DNA of 64,000 nucleotides. Origin: Pectinatus cerevisiiphilus. Its GTDB lineage: Bacteria; Bacillota; Negativicutes; Selenomonadales; Selenomonadaceae. Location of the stretch: the NCBI RefSeq assembly GCF_004341685.1, contig NZ_SMAA01000002.1, positions 62,001 through 126,000 on the forward strand. The letters are read 5' to 3'. Shown here piece after piece: positions 18,664 through 27,092 of the stretch. Below the pieces are notes generated by a model. That model worked only from the letters and a program-made list of their open reading frames with translations. It ran no database searches and was not told where the DNA came from. Position 1 is the first letter of the stretch. Every line of letters starts with the position of its first letter. A program made the position numbers and the translations under genes.

Positions 18664-19221
18664 TTGAAAGTAGGAATTATCAGCGATACACATGGCTGTG
18701 TCGACAGATTTACGCTGGCTTACAATAAATTGTTTACGGATGCTGACATGATTATTCATGCTGGTGATGTCCTTTATCATGGGCCAAGAAATCCTATGCT
18801 GCCAGATTATAATCCGGCAAAACTGGCTGAGAAGCTTAATAGTTTGCCAATGCCGGTGGTTGTGACACGCGGTAATTGCGATAGTGAAGTGGATACGCTG
18901 GTTTTAAATATGCCTATCCAGGCACCATACACCTACGTCGTAATAGATGGGTTTAAGATAGTCACCACGCATGGACATTATGTCATGACAGATAAAGAAA
19001 AAGATGATATGGCAGCCCATTTGAAAGCCGATTTATTCATAAGCGGGCATGTACATATTAATGTATTGGAAAAACGTGGTAATACCATATTTCTGAATCC
19101 GGGTTCCCCTGCGCTCAGCAAAAGAGAAGATGGCCGGCAGACAGCAGCTGTTTTGAGCGATAAGAAGATTGAGATATTTGATATAGATACAGATGAAGTT
19201 TTATTGTCTATAGATCGGTAA
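18664..19221 (+). CDS. YfcE-type metallophosphoesterase
   Basis: 185 residues with calcineurin-like motifs: DTHG at 8-11, 'HAGDVLYHG' near 36, GN-C near 74, 'THGH' near 100 and GHVH near 122, so all five metal-binding blocks are present. Family members hydrolyse small phosphodiesters; the physiological substrate is unknown. The start codon is TTG (18664), preceded by AAGGGGCTG. It is 52 bases downstream of ribH and may be read from the rib operon. A terminator follows. Confidence 0.85.
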   Translation: MKVGIISDTHGCVDRFTLAYNKLFTDADMIIHAGDVLYHGPRNPMLPDYNPAKLAEKLNSLPMPVVVTRGNCDSEVDTLVLNMPIQAPYTYVVIDGFKIVTTHGHYVMTDKEKDDMAAHLKADLFISGHVHINVLEKRGNTIFLNPGSPALSKREDGRQTAAVLSDKKIEIFDIDTDEVLLSIDR

Positions 19222-19262
19222 TGGAGAAAAATAGCAAGATTTACCTTCATGTATTTACCGTG

Positions 19263-19306
19263 AAAGTAAAAGCAGTGGGATATTTACATTCCACTGCTTT
19301 TGCTTT
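19263..19306. terminator. Terminator after the phosphoesterase gene
   Basis: Stem AAAGTAAAAGCAGTGG / CCACTGCTTTTGCTTT with a 12-base loop, with A-rich and T-rich ends, so it could work in both directions. Confidence 0.75.
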
Positions 19307-19365
19307 AGAATATAGAATTAACTACTAATATATAAACATAAATGCAGGGAGGCCGTTGAGGCATA

Positions 19366-20481
19366 ATGTTCAACATCAGCAACAGCAGAATTTTACATCG
19401 AATCGATTTACCGCTTATAATAGCGGTGTCAATTCTAGTTTTGATCGGTATTGTTATAATAGGCAGTGCCACTCACATCAATACACCGGGCAGTGAAAGG
19501 TATTGGTATGTACAAAGGCAGGGCATATTTGCTCTGGTAGGGGCGTTAATCGTATTTTTGATGATGAAGTTTGATTATCGTGTACTCCAGCATTTGGGTA
19601 ATAAATTGTATATCTTTAATGTATTGATGCTTTTTGCTGTTGATATAGCAGGACACTCTGCACTCGGCGCGCAACGGTGGATACAGATCGGGCCGATCAG
19701 TTTTCAGCCTTCTGAATTTTCGAAGCTTATAATGATAATATCGTTAGCTGTTTTGCTAGAAAATCGTGTAGGTAAGTTGAATACGTTTAAAGAATTGCTG
19801 CCGGTTACACTGTATTTGATAGTACCGTTTTTCCTTGTTGTCACTCAGCCTGACTTGGGAACTGCCTTGGTTTTTCTAGCTATATTTTTCGGGATGATCT
19901 TTGCTGCCGGTGTCAATATGAAATTGATAGGTATAATTTTCGGGATAGGGCTTTCTTGTTTGCCGGTATTCTGGCATTTCTTGAAGGAATACCAGAAAAT
20001 GCGTATGATGGTATTTATTAATCCTAATATTGATCCGTTGGGCTCCGGTTATCATATAATACAATCGAAGATAGCTATTGGCTCAGGGCTTTTGTACGGA
20101 AAGGGATTATTTCATGGGACGCAGAGCCAACTGAATTTTTTACCGGAAAACCATACAGATTTTATTTTTGCGGTAATAGGAGAAGAAACGGGTTTTATTG
20201 GGGCGACAATTGTGTTGCTGATATTCCTTTTTATCTTGTGGCGGGGAATTAGGATAGCCCGTGAAGCAAGTGATAATCTGGGAATGCTGCTCGCAGTGGG
20301 CATGACATCAATGCTGGCTTTTCATGTTTTGGTAAATATTGGTATGACTATTGGTATTATGCCAGTAACAGGCATTCCTTTGCCGTTTATAAGTTATGGG
20401 GTCAGTTCGCTGATAACCAATATCATGGGAATGGGACTGCTCCTAAATATATATAATAATAGGCAGCAATTAATTTTCTAA
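19366..20481 (+). CDS. rodA: Rod-shape SEDS peptidoglycan glycosyltransferase RodA
   Basis: 371 residues with about ten membrane segments, the typical RodA length. SEDS motifs are visible: 'RWIQIGPISFQPSEFSKL' (about 104-121) and 'PVTGIPLPFISYGVSSL' (about 333-349). It polymerises glycan strands for lateral wall growth with a class B PBP, which is not in this window. FtsW is the alternative, but FtsW usually sits in the division cluster. Start ATG 19366 preceded by GGGAGG. Confidence 0.9.
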   Translation: MFNISNSRILHRIDLPLIIAVSILVLIGIVIIGSATHINTPGSERYWYVQRQGIFALVGALIVFLMMKFDYRVLQHLGNKLYIFNVLMLFAVDIAGHSALGAQRWIQIGPISFQPSEFSKLIMIISLAVLLENRVGKLNTFKELLPVTLYLIVPFFLVVTQPDLGTALVFLAIFFGMIFAAGVNMKLIGIIFGIGLSCLPVFWHFLKEYQKMRMMVFINPNIDPLGSGYHIIQSKIAIGSGLLYGKGLFHGTQSQLNFLPENHTDFIFAVIGEETGFIGATIVLLIFLFILWRGIRIAREASDNLGMLLAVGMTSMLAFHVLVNIGMTIGIMPVTGIPLPFISYGVSSLITNIMGMGLLLNIYNNRQQLIF

Positions 20482-20569
20482 TTAATATTACATCAATAAT
20501 TCATAATTTCTCCACAAAAAGGTCACAATATGGGCATATACTGTAGACAAATAAAGGAGGAGATATATT

Positions 20570-20830
20570 ATGATGGGATATGGCGGTTTCGGCGGACATT
20601 ATGGCTTTAGCTTGTTAGGCGCCGGTTTTGGCCTGATAACACATTTGGCATTTACTATATTAGTAATTTTGGCGATAATATATCTTTACAAAAATATTTT
20701 TCGCAATGTTAATAACCGGAGTTTGCGTGGTCAGCAAGATAACGCGGCACTGGAAATATTGAGGGCACGTTATGCAAGAGGCGAAATACCGACTGAAGAA
20801 TTTCAGAAAATGAAAAAAGAATTAGAATAA
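20570..20830 (+). CDS. Small membrane protein with SHOCT domain
   Basis: 86 residues: a glycine-rich N-terminus, one membrane segment (about 22-45), and a C-terminal SHOCT motif ('LEILRARYARGEIPTEEFQ') after about residue 60. SHOCT is a short oligomerisation-type domain; the role of this protein is unknown. AAAGGAGGAG precedes the ATG. A strong bidirectional terminator follows. Confidence 0.75.
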   Translation: MMGYGGFGGHYGFSLLGAGFGLITHLAFTILVILAIIYLYKNIFRNVNNRSLRGQQDNAALEILRARYARGEIPTEEFQKMKKELE

Positions 20831-20893
20831 GTTTTGCCCGTTAAGTTGTTTCGTCGGTAAACTTATTGTTACTTTTTTATTTAACTGTGTAAT

Positions 20894-20941
20894 AAAATAA
20901 GAAGCTCCCCAGTGATATATTACTGGGGAGCTTCTTATTTT
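20894..20941. terminator. Bidirectional terminator between convergent genes
   Basis: A 20-bp perfect stem, AAAATAAGAAGCTCCCCAGT and its complement, with an 8-base loop. It serves the SHOCT gene (+) and the ASCH-like gene (-). Confidence 0.93.
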
Positions 20942-20958
20942 AACGATGTTTTGGGATG

Positions 20959-21303
20959 TTATAGAACTTCGGAAAAATAGATGACTGTTACGGTATCATC
21001 CATTGTTATTCTTTTTTTATAGATATTTTCAAAATCAGCAATCAGGTCTTCACGTGTGTTTATTTCTGGATTTTGGTGGTCAAGATCTTCTGAGGTCAGT
21101 TCAGCCATTTTCTTTACTTGTACTTTATCTAAGAAAGCAACAAAAAGTTTTTTCTTAGGTTGTAGCTTACCGCCTGTAGTTATCCAGACTAATGAACTTT
21201 CAGGGTATTGTCTGCTTACGTCACCTAAACGTACAGTACAGTTTTTTTGGCGGACCATTAGTAATTTTTCGTGCTTGGGTGCTTGGAAATTTAATGACAT
21301 CAT
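20959..21303 (-). CDS. ASCH-like (PUA-fold) small protein
   Basis: 114 residues. 'KNCTVRLGD', the following 'LVWITTGG', the charged beta strand 'LFVAFLDKVQVKKMAEL' and the Y-F ending fit the ASCH domain, a PUA-related fold linked to RNA binding. The match is by eye and function is not assigned. The start ATG has AGGAGAG upstream. It is 54 bases downstream of the Lgt-like gene on the same strand, so they may be co-transcribed. Confidence 0.6.
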   Translation of the reverse strand: MMSLNFQAPKHEKLLMVRQKNCTVRLGDVSRQYPESSLVWITTGGKLQPKKKLFVAFLDKVQVKKMAELTSEDLDHQNPEINTREDLIADFENIYKKRITMDDTVTVIYFSEVL

Positions 21304-21357
21304 ATGCTTTATCTCTCCTATCAGGGGATAAATAACTCCCCAATATATTAAACGTAA

Positions 21358-22158
21358 TCATTCAAAATGATATGTATGTTTTTTCTTGAAGTTCCTTTTT
21401 CGCTGCCAGTAAACGACCAGGCCGCAGATTATTCCGGCTAAGGTAATACACTGGTTGGCATGTAAGATAGCATCTTCTTGCGTAGAAAGGTACATAAAAC
21501 TGAAAGTAAAATGGCCTATCGCAACAAGTACCATGCATATTAGAAAAATATTGCCACGATATATTTTTCTAAATTTTACTTGGAGAAAGGTGAGTATAAG
21601 AGAAAAAAGAAAAATAAAAAACAATACGACCGCCTGGTATAATGCTACTGGTTCAAAATATAGATAATGCTCAAAACCAGATGGACGTTGTTTAAAATCA
21701 ACATAGGCAGCCAAATCATGGTTGCTTATAACAGTGACCAGTGGAAGACCAATGGTGTTTTGCATAAAGAAATTACCGACTTGGTCAACGATGAGGCCGC
21801 AAACCATTCCCGGTAAGAGAATATCCATCCAATACCAAAAATTTTTACCTGATAAATACAGGTAGAAAGCGCAGCCAAGCAGAAAACCGGCAAAGGCGCC
21901 ATAAATGGACATTCCGCCATGGCTTAATAAAAATATACTGAAGGGCTTGTCGATAAATTGGTGCCAATGCAGGAGCACATATACGCCGCGGCTGAGAACT
22001 ATACCGAGCGGAATGCCCCATAAGAACATATCAATAACAGGGGAAAAGTCTTCGTGGTGTATTTTGGTGTTCAGCCACGTTACAAATAATCCTAATAGTA
22101 TAGCGAAGACGACAGTAAGGCCATACCAATATATATGAAGAAAACCTAATGTAAACAT
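21358..22158 (-). CDS. Divergent prolipoprotein diacylglyceryl transferase (Lgt) homologue
   Basis: 266 residues, about seven membrane segments, usual Lgt length. The family landmark is recognisable: 'LLSHGGMSIYGAFAG' (about 77-91) followed by 'VDQVGNFFMQNTIG' (about 124-137). In known Lgt the second motif reads G-R-x-G-N-F with an essential Arg; here the Arg position is Gln. The other essential Arg region near the C-terminus reads 'GHFTFSFMYLSTQED', also without the expected Arg. The His of 'HGG' and the Asn of 'GNF' remain. It may be a paralogue with another activity or an inactive copy, and a canonical lgt probably exists elsewhere. Confidence 0.7.
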   Translation of the reverse strand: MFTLGFLHIYWYGLTVVFAILLGLFVTWLNTKIHHEDFSPVIDMFLWGIPLGIVLSRGVYVLLHWHQFIDKPFSIFLLSHGGMSIYGAFAGFLLGCAFYLYLSGKNFWYWMDILLPGMVCGLIVDQVGNFFMQNTIGLPLVTVISNHDLAAYVDFKQRPSGFEHYLYFEPVALYQAVVLFFIFLFSLILTFLQVKFRKIYRGNIFLICMVLVAIGHFTFSFMYLSTQEDAILHANQCITLAGIICGLVVYWQRKRNFKKKHTYHFE

Positions 22159-22303
22159 AGTATTGTTAATGGAGATGCCTTTCTTTGTGCTGAATTTATA
22201 GTTGCTTATTTTAAGAAGTGACGCGAAATAAAAGCTTATCTTATTTCATTGTAATATTTTAACTCGAATATAAAAATTTAGCAAATAAAATATAAAAGTG
22301 TGA

Positions 22304-22309
22304 TATAAT
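22304..22309 (+). promoter_or_regulatory. Probable -10 element upstream of the DUF1858 gene
   Basis: TATAAT in an AT-rich context about 40 bases before the start codon. No clear -35 is seen. Confidence 0.35.
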
Positions 22310-22346
22310 TAAAGCGTAGTCCATTACGTGTAGGAGGGATAATAAT

Positions 22347-22553
22347 ATGACAATTACAAAGGATATGGGTATTATGGAAGTTGTTCAGAAATACCCTGAA
22401 ACTGTTGATGTTTTTGCTATGTCAGGTATGGGATGTATCGGTTGTGCTGCTGCTCATTTTGAAAATATTGAACAGGGAGCTTTGGCTCACGGCATTGATA
22501 TTGACAAACTGATGGCAGACCTCAATGAAGTTGCTGATGCTCAGCTTCAGTAA
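22347..22553 (+). CDS. DUF1858 redox-disulfide domain protein
   Basis: 68 residues. 'MGIMEVVQKYPETVDVFAM' followed by GMGCIGCAAA (Cys pair near 29 and 32) matches the DUF1858 family, small cysteine-pair proteins often found near hybrid cluster proteins and anaerobic redox enzymes. Exact function is unknown. GGAGGG precedes the ATG and two hairpin terminators follow. Confidence 0.82.
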   Translation: MTITKDMGIMEVVQKYPETVDVFAMSGMGCIGCAAAHFENIEQGALAHGIDIDKLMADLNEVADAQLQ

Positions 22554-22566
22554 TATTTTTACATAG

Positions 22567-22604
22567 ACCCGCTGTTATAAAATTTTTATAGCAGCGGGTT
22601 TTAT
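22567..22604 (+). terminator. Terminator after the DUF1858 gene
   Basis: Stem ACCCGCTGTTATAAA / TTTATAGCAGCGGGT (one bulge), followed by TTTATG. Confidence 0.75.
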
Positions 22605-22631
22605 GTTTGTATAGTGTTTTTGATATTAAAC

Positions 22632-22665
22632 GGGCAGAGATGAATATAAAATCTCTGCTCTTTTT
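22632..22665 (+). terminator. Second hairpin terminator before the convergent regulator gene
   Basis: GGCAGAGAT / ATCTCTGCT stem followed by CTTTTT on the plus strand. It lies just past the 3' end of the minus-strand regulator gene. Confidence 0.65.
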
Positions 22666-22668
22666 GGA

Positions 22669-24348
22669 TTATTTTTTTAACAATCCACCACGTCCACGGC
22701 GTGATAATATACGGCCTTCATTTTTTAGTTCTTCAATAAAAAAACGTATATGGTTTTCTGGTTGACATAATTTTTTTGCCAGAGATCGCCTGCCTATCGA
22801 GGTATGTTTAATATTAGCAAGTTCTATTTCTTCTAAGATCCTTTCTTTTAATGCTTTGGCAGTATAGGGGTTTTCGTTTTGGTAACTTTTCTGGGTAACT
22901 GCTGGCATTTGCATTTTGGAGGGGAGTAGTTCCGGGCCGGGCGATGTATCAGGCGATAGGGTAGTGAGATATTCTACGGTGTTTTCTAATTCCCTGATAT
23001 TGCCGGGCCAATCATAATGCAGTAAGTATGGAATAATCGAATTGAAATAAAACTCTGGGGAGATTATCAGCGTGTCATGTTCCATTGCCTGCCTTTGGTA
23101 GAAGGTTTTGGCCAGCAACATTATATCAGTACCACGATCCCGCAGGGAAGGCATTTCGATGGGCAGCACATTAAGCCTGTAGTATAAATCTTTACGGAAC
23201 AAGCCTTTGTTAATCATTTTTACTAAATCTTGGTTGGTGGCAGCTATCACACGCACGTTTATTGGTATTGTCCTGCTGCCGCCTACACGGCGGATTTGTT
23301 TTTCTTGTAAGGCACGTAGTAGTTTTACTTGAAATGATAATGGGGCATCACCTATTTCGTCAAGAAAGAGGGTACCATGGGTTGCTTCTTCAAAAAGGCC
23401 GATAGCACCATCCCGTTTAGCACCGGTAAAAGCACCTGGAACGTAACCAAATAATTCGCTTTCCAGGAGGCTTTCTGACAATGATGCAAAATTTACTGCG
23501 ACAAAAGGCCCTTTACAATATGAGGAGGCATTGTGGATGCTCTGGGCGATAAGCTCTTTACCTGTGCCGCTTTCGCCCTGGATTAAGATTGGTGAGTTGG
23601 ATTTTGCCATTTTTTGGGCACGAGTGATTACCTGGGACAATACTTTACTTTTGCCTAAAATTTTATCAAAGGTATATACAGCAATATTTCCCTTTTTTGT
23701 TTGTTTTTGGGATACCATTGTTTTTAATTGCTGGATTTCGTTTCTTATATTGTAACTTTTTTTACTTAACCGAATGATATCCTGTACATAATTCGCTGAC
23801 AAAAAATCTGCATAGAGATGCAGAAAGCCTAAATGTGAAAGCATTTCGACGATTGTCGTGATATCAATAAGACGAGTTTTTATATCAATGATATTTTCGA
23901 CAAAATCTGGTACGAGTTCTCTTTCACCGGGAGTTACAGCTATTTTGAGGTGGGGATAGGAGGCCATTTGCGGGCAGCAGGGGTGGTAATTTATGTGGTC
24001 AATGCCGATAGTCTGCAAAAGGGCAATCGTGCGGTTGGTACTGTCGGGCAGATCGTTGACCAAAAGGACGTCTGTACCTGCTTCTAAAGCAAAAAGCTTG
24101 TCAACTTCGTGATAGTTTATTGCCCGGCGGGCTATTAAAACCGTGGAACCACGGCAGCTGCTTTTGGCATGGATATATGCTTCGTGACTAGCGAAGATTA
24201 TGAGGTCTGCGCTTAAATGTGAAGGAATATTCCCGTTGTTGACGCTGTAAGATATTATATTTACACGTGCCCCTAAGAGCTTATGCAGTTGTTGCGTGCA
24301 AGCTTCTGTGGTGTTTATCCCCATCGCGATGAACATAAGTGTTTTCAA
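22669..24348 (-). CDS. Sigma-54-dependent transcriptional activator of the iadA region
   Basis: 559 residues. A unique N-terminal sensory half (1-225) precedes an AAA+ domain with Walker A GESGTGKE (about 261), GAFTGA (about 308), the loop that contacts sigma-54, and Walker B 'GTLFLDEIGD'. The C-terminus (about 500-559) looks like a winged-helix DNA-binding segment, not the common Fis-type helix. I place the start at the TTG at 24348, eight bases after GGAGG; the upstream ATG at 24363 overlaps that GGAGG. The divergent operon at 24577 has a near-perfect sigma-54 promoter, so this protein most likely activates it. The inducer is unknown, perhaps a dipeptide or its breakdown product. Confidence 0.88.
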   Translation of the reverse strand: MKTLMFIAMGINTTEACTQQLHKLLGARVNIISYSVNNGNIPSHLSADLIIFASHEAYIHAKSSCRGSTVLIARRAINYHEVDKLFALEAGTDVLLVNDLPDSTNRTIALLQTIGIDHINYHPCCPQMASYPHLKIAVTPGERELVPDFVENIIDIKTRLIDITTIVEMLSHLGFLHLYADFLSANYVQDIIRLSKKSYNIRNEIQQLKTMVSQKQTKKGNIAVYTFDKILGKSKVLSQVITRAQKMAKSNSPILIQGESGTGKELIAQSIHNASSYCKGPFVAVNFASLSESLLESELFGYVPGAFTGAKRDGAIGLFEEATHGTLFLDEIGDAPLSFQVKLLRALQEKQIRRVGGSRTIPINVRVIAATNQDLVKMINKGLFRKDLYYRLNVLPIEMPSLRDRGTDIMLLAKTFYQRQAMEHDTLIISPEFYFNSIIPYLLHYDWPGNIRELENTVEYLTTLSPDTSPGPELLPSKMQMPAVTQKSYQNENPYTAKALKERILEEIELANIKHTSIGRRSLAKKLCQPENHIRFFIEELKNEGRILSRRGRGGLLKK

Positions 24349-24381
24349 AATATATGCCTCCATATGATAAAAGGGAAAAAT

Positions 24382-24423
24382 AAAAGGGATATAAAACTAT
24401 AACATTATAATGTATTCCCTTTT
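24382..24423. promoter_or_regulatory. Candidate upstream activator site
   Basis: An inverted repeat with arms AAAAGGGATATA and TATTCCCTTTT lies about 100 bases upstream of the sigma-54 promoter, the usual distance for an enhancer-binding site. The assignment is positional. Confidence 0.4.
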
Positions 24424-24520
24424 CTACGCAAAAATCCTTTTACGATGGAAAAAATACTTTAGTAAATAATGTTTTAAGAGAAAATAGATTAATTTTAATT
24501 ATTTCGGTGGAAAAGAAAAG

Positions 24521-24537
24521 TTGGCACGCTATTTGCA
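24521..24537 (+). promoter_or_regulatory. Sigma-54 (-24/-12) promoter
   Basis: TTGGCACGCTATTTGCA matches the sigma-54 consensus TGGCAC-N5-TTGC exactly. It lies 39 bases upstream of the first gene of the yjiH-yjiG-iadA operon. Confidence 0.92.
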
Positions 24538-24576
24538 TATATAAATATGTGTTCATTAATTTAGGAGGGATAGACC

Positions 24577-25242
24577 ATGAAGGAAAAAGAGAAAAAATCT
24601 ATAAAAGTAGGTTGGCAGGGTTATTTGGCTTTATTTGCAGCTATTATACTTTTTTCTGGTATTTTTTCTGCAAATGAGGGCTGGCTCAAGGTATTTGATT
24701 TTAACACGTTGAATGGGGCTTTCGGTAAAATTCAAAGTGGTGCACAGGCTTTGGATTTTCGCGGCGCTGGTGGCAGCGGGGCCAGAGATGGTTTCTTGTT
24801 CTCCATTGAATTAATTCCTGCTATTATTCTGGCATTGGGGATAGTCAATGTCGTTGACGGGCTGGGAGGATTAAGGGCCGCACAAAAATTGATGACACCA
24901 ATATTGAGGCCGTTGCTGGGTATTCCCGGTATTTGTATGCTGGCGACAATAGCCAATATGCAAAGCACGGATGCTGCTGCCGGTATGGTGAAGGAATTGG
25001 TGGATGAAAAGGAAATAACGGATGAGGAACGTTCCGTTAATATAGCCTATCAGACTAGTGCTAGTGCATTTATAACTAATTATTTTTCTTCGGGATCAGC
25101 GGTGTTTTCTTTTATGCTGGTACCGATTATAGTACCTATAATTGTCATGGTTATCTTTAAAATAATCGGCGCTAATTTAATGCGTCTGTACTTAAAAACT
25201 GTATATAAAAATCATTCCCAGGAGGGGACTAACAATGGCTAA
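24577..25242 (+). CDS. yjiH: YjiH-like membrane protein (nucleoside-recognition/Gate domain)
   Basis: 221 residues with several membrane segments and a Gate-type domain ('SIELIPAIILALGIVNVVDGLG', split here as two segments near 76-97). In E. coli yjiG and yjiH sit next to iadA and encode inner-membrane proteins of unknown transport role; the same trio occurs here, so the pair is probably a two-subunit membrane carrier for the iadA pathway (inference). Its end overlaps the next start by eight bases. GGAGGG precedes the ATG. Confidence 0.72.
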   Translation: MKEKEKKSIKVGWQGYLALFAAIILFSGIFSANEGWLKVFDFNTLNGAFGKIQSGAQALDFRGAGGSGARDGFLFSIELIPAIILALGIVNVVDGLGGLRAAQKLMTPILRPLLGIPGICMLATIANMQSTDAAAGMVKELVDEKEITDEERSVNIAYQTSASAFITNYFSSGSAVFSFMLVPIIVPIIVMVIFKIIGANLMRLYLKTVYKNHSQEGTNNG

Positions 25243-25720
25243 TGGTGAAACTGCTGAGGTTAAAAGTAAAAATATATTAGACCTTTTTGTTGAAGGTGCG
25301 CGCCGTGGATTTACCATTGGCACTACCAGCCTTATGCCTAATGTCGTTATGGCGTTCGTTATAATCCGCATTCTTGATGTGACGGGCCTGCTTAAGCTTA
25401 TTGGCAATGTGTTTGCACCGGTAATGGCCCTTTGGGGGTTGCCGGGAGAAGCTGCTATGGTTATAATTGCCTCTATAATGAGTATGGGCGGAGCCGTAGG
25501 CATGGCAGTAAGTCTGTACAATGCGGATTCATTGACTGCGGCGCAGGTGACAATGCTTATTCCGGCTATTTATTTAATGGGAAATCCGGTGCAAAATGTC
25601 GGTCGCTGTCTTGGTATTGCTGGTGTTAATTCTAAGCATTATTTTGCTATAATAGGGATTTGTGTGGTAAATGCGCTGCTTTCTATATGGGCGATGCGGT
25701 TTATATTATTATTTTTGTGA
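25235..25720 (+). CDS. yjiG: YjiG-like membrane protein (Gate domain)
   Basis: 161 residues, about four membrane segments. 'GTTSLMPNVVMAFVIIRIL' and 'NPVQNVGRCLGIAG' resemble the second half of spore-maturation/Gate-domain pairs. It is translationally coupled to the previous gene by an 8-base overlap and precedes iadA by 31 bases. Probable partner subunit of the YjiH-like protein. Confidence 0.72.
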   Translation: MANGETAEVKSKNILDLFVEGARRGFTIGTTSLMPNVVMAFVIIRILDVTGLLKLIGNVFAPVMALWGLPGEAAMVIIASIMSMGGAVGMAVSLYNADSLTAAQVTMLIPAIYLMGNPVQNVGRCLGIAGVNSKHYFAIIGICVVNALLSIWAMRFILLFL

Positions 25721-25751
25721 TATTGCAATGGGCAATGAAAGGAATTAAATT

Positions 25752-26942
25752 ATGACAAAACCATTTTTTACATTATTATGTGGAGCTGATGTTTTAGCCC
25801 CTGAAGATATTGGCAGACAGAATATCCTGATTGCGGGTGAAAAAATAGCGGCGATAGGGCCTAATTTGATTGCTCCGCAGAATTATCCCTGTCAGGTCGT
25901 GGATTTGTCAAATTGTATTTTGATGCCGGGCTTTATTGACAGCCATGTGCATATAACGGGAGGCAGCGGTGAAGGTGGTTTTGCGACGAGAACACCGGAA
26001 ATTCTTTTGTCGCAGATAACTACGTCTGGTGTGACTACTGTCGTAGGCTGTCTTGGTACAGATGGTACGACGCGCAGTGTAGTTAATTTACTGGCTAAGG
26101 CACGCGCTTTGGAAACAGAAGGAATATCTGCTTATATGTATACTGGGGCGTATGAACTGCCGACACCGACTATAACCGGCAGCGTCCGCAGTGATATAAT
26201 AATTATCGATAAAATTATCGGTGCTGGTGAAATCGCTTTATCTGACCACCGTTCGGCGCAGCCTTCTTATCAGGAATACAAAAATCTTGCAGCACAGTCA
26301 CGCGTGGGTGGGATGCTCAGCGCTAAAGCCGGTGTTGTGGATATGCATATCGGTGATGGAAAAGATGGACTGGCAGTATTGTTTAAAATCGTTGATGGTG
26401 GCGAAATTCCTATGACCCAGTTTATTCCTACGCATATAAACCGCAATCATACGCTGCTTAAAGAAGGTATTAAGTGGGCAAAACAGGGTGGTATAATGGA
26501 TATTACTTCAGGCGTTAGTCCTAGTGCGGGCTCGGCAAAAGCGGTTAAACCAAGTCAGGCAGTTAAGCAGGCCTTGGATGCAGGTGTTGCTATAGATAAC
26601 ATTACAATGAGTTCAGATGGTAATGGCAGCATGCCGATATTTGATGAAAAGGGAAATACCGTTGGTGTAGGTGTAGCCAGCCAAAAGTCGATGTTGCAGG
26701 AAATACGGGATATGGTGAAGCTGGAAAAAATTGCACCGTCAATGGCGATCCGCTTAGTGACCAGTAATATTGCCCGGGTTCTGAAATTAACGGCAAAGGG
26801 AACATTAAAAGAAGGAATGGATGCTGATTTTACTGTTGTTGATAAAGATTTTGCACTCAAACATGTATGGGCGAGAGGTACGCAAATGGTAAAAGATGCA
26901 ACTCCGGTAGTCTGGGGAACGTTTGAACATGGTAAGCATTAA
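25752..26942 (+). CDS. iadA: Isoaspartyl dipeptidase
   Basis: 396 residues, amidohydrolase superfamily. Metal ligands DSHVHITGG (about 63-71), the family Glu-Tyr region 'TGAYELPTPT' (about 132), 'FIPTHINRN' (about 223) and the late Asp in 'MSSDGNGSMP' (about 284) are all visible. It cleaves beta-aspartyl dipeptides arising from degraded isoaspartate-containing proteins. Last gene of a sigma-54 operon with two membrane proteins, which suggests uptake and use of isoaspartyl peptides as a nitrogen source. Confidence 0.92.
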   Translation: MTKPFFTLLCGADVLAPEDIGRQNILIAGEKIAAIGPNLIAPQNYPCQVVDLSNCILMPGFIDSHVHITGGSGEGGFATRTPEILLSQITTSGVTTVVGCLGTDGTTRSVVNLLAKARALETEGISAYMYTGAYELPTPTITGSVRSDIIIIDKIIGAGEIALSDHRSAQPSYQEYKNLAAQSRVGGMLSAKAGVVDMHIGDGKDGLAVLFKIVDGGEIPMTQFIPTHINRNHTLLKEGIKWAKQGGIMDITSGVSPSAGSAKAVKPSQAVKQALDAGVAIDNITMSSDGNGSMPIFDEKGNTVGVGVASQKSMLQEIRDMVKLEKIAPSMAIRLVTSNIARVLKLTAKGTLKEGMDADFTVVDKDFALKHVWARGTQMVKDATPVVWGTFEHGKH

Positions 26943-27015
26943 ATAAAAAAATTATAGCGATTGCGTTCTCATGTTATTAGTGGGAAGATAGTTGTTATGC
27001 CAGCTTTTGCAGACC

Positions 27016-27052
27016 AAAAAGGCTGCTTCAATTTTATTGGAGCAGCCTTTTT
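27016..27052. terminator. Bidirectional terminator between iadA and aroB
   Basis: AAAAAGGCTGCT / AGCAGCCTTTTT stem with a 13-base loop; suitable for either strand. Confidence 0.85.
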
Positions 27053-27092
27053 AAATGGAATAATTATGAGATGTTGTTTTATAGCGAGGTCA

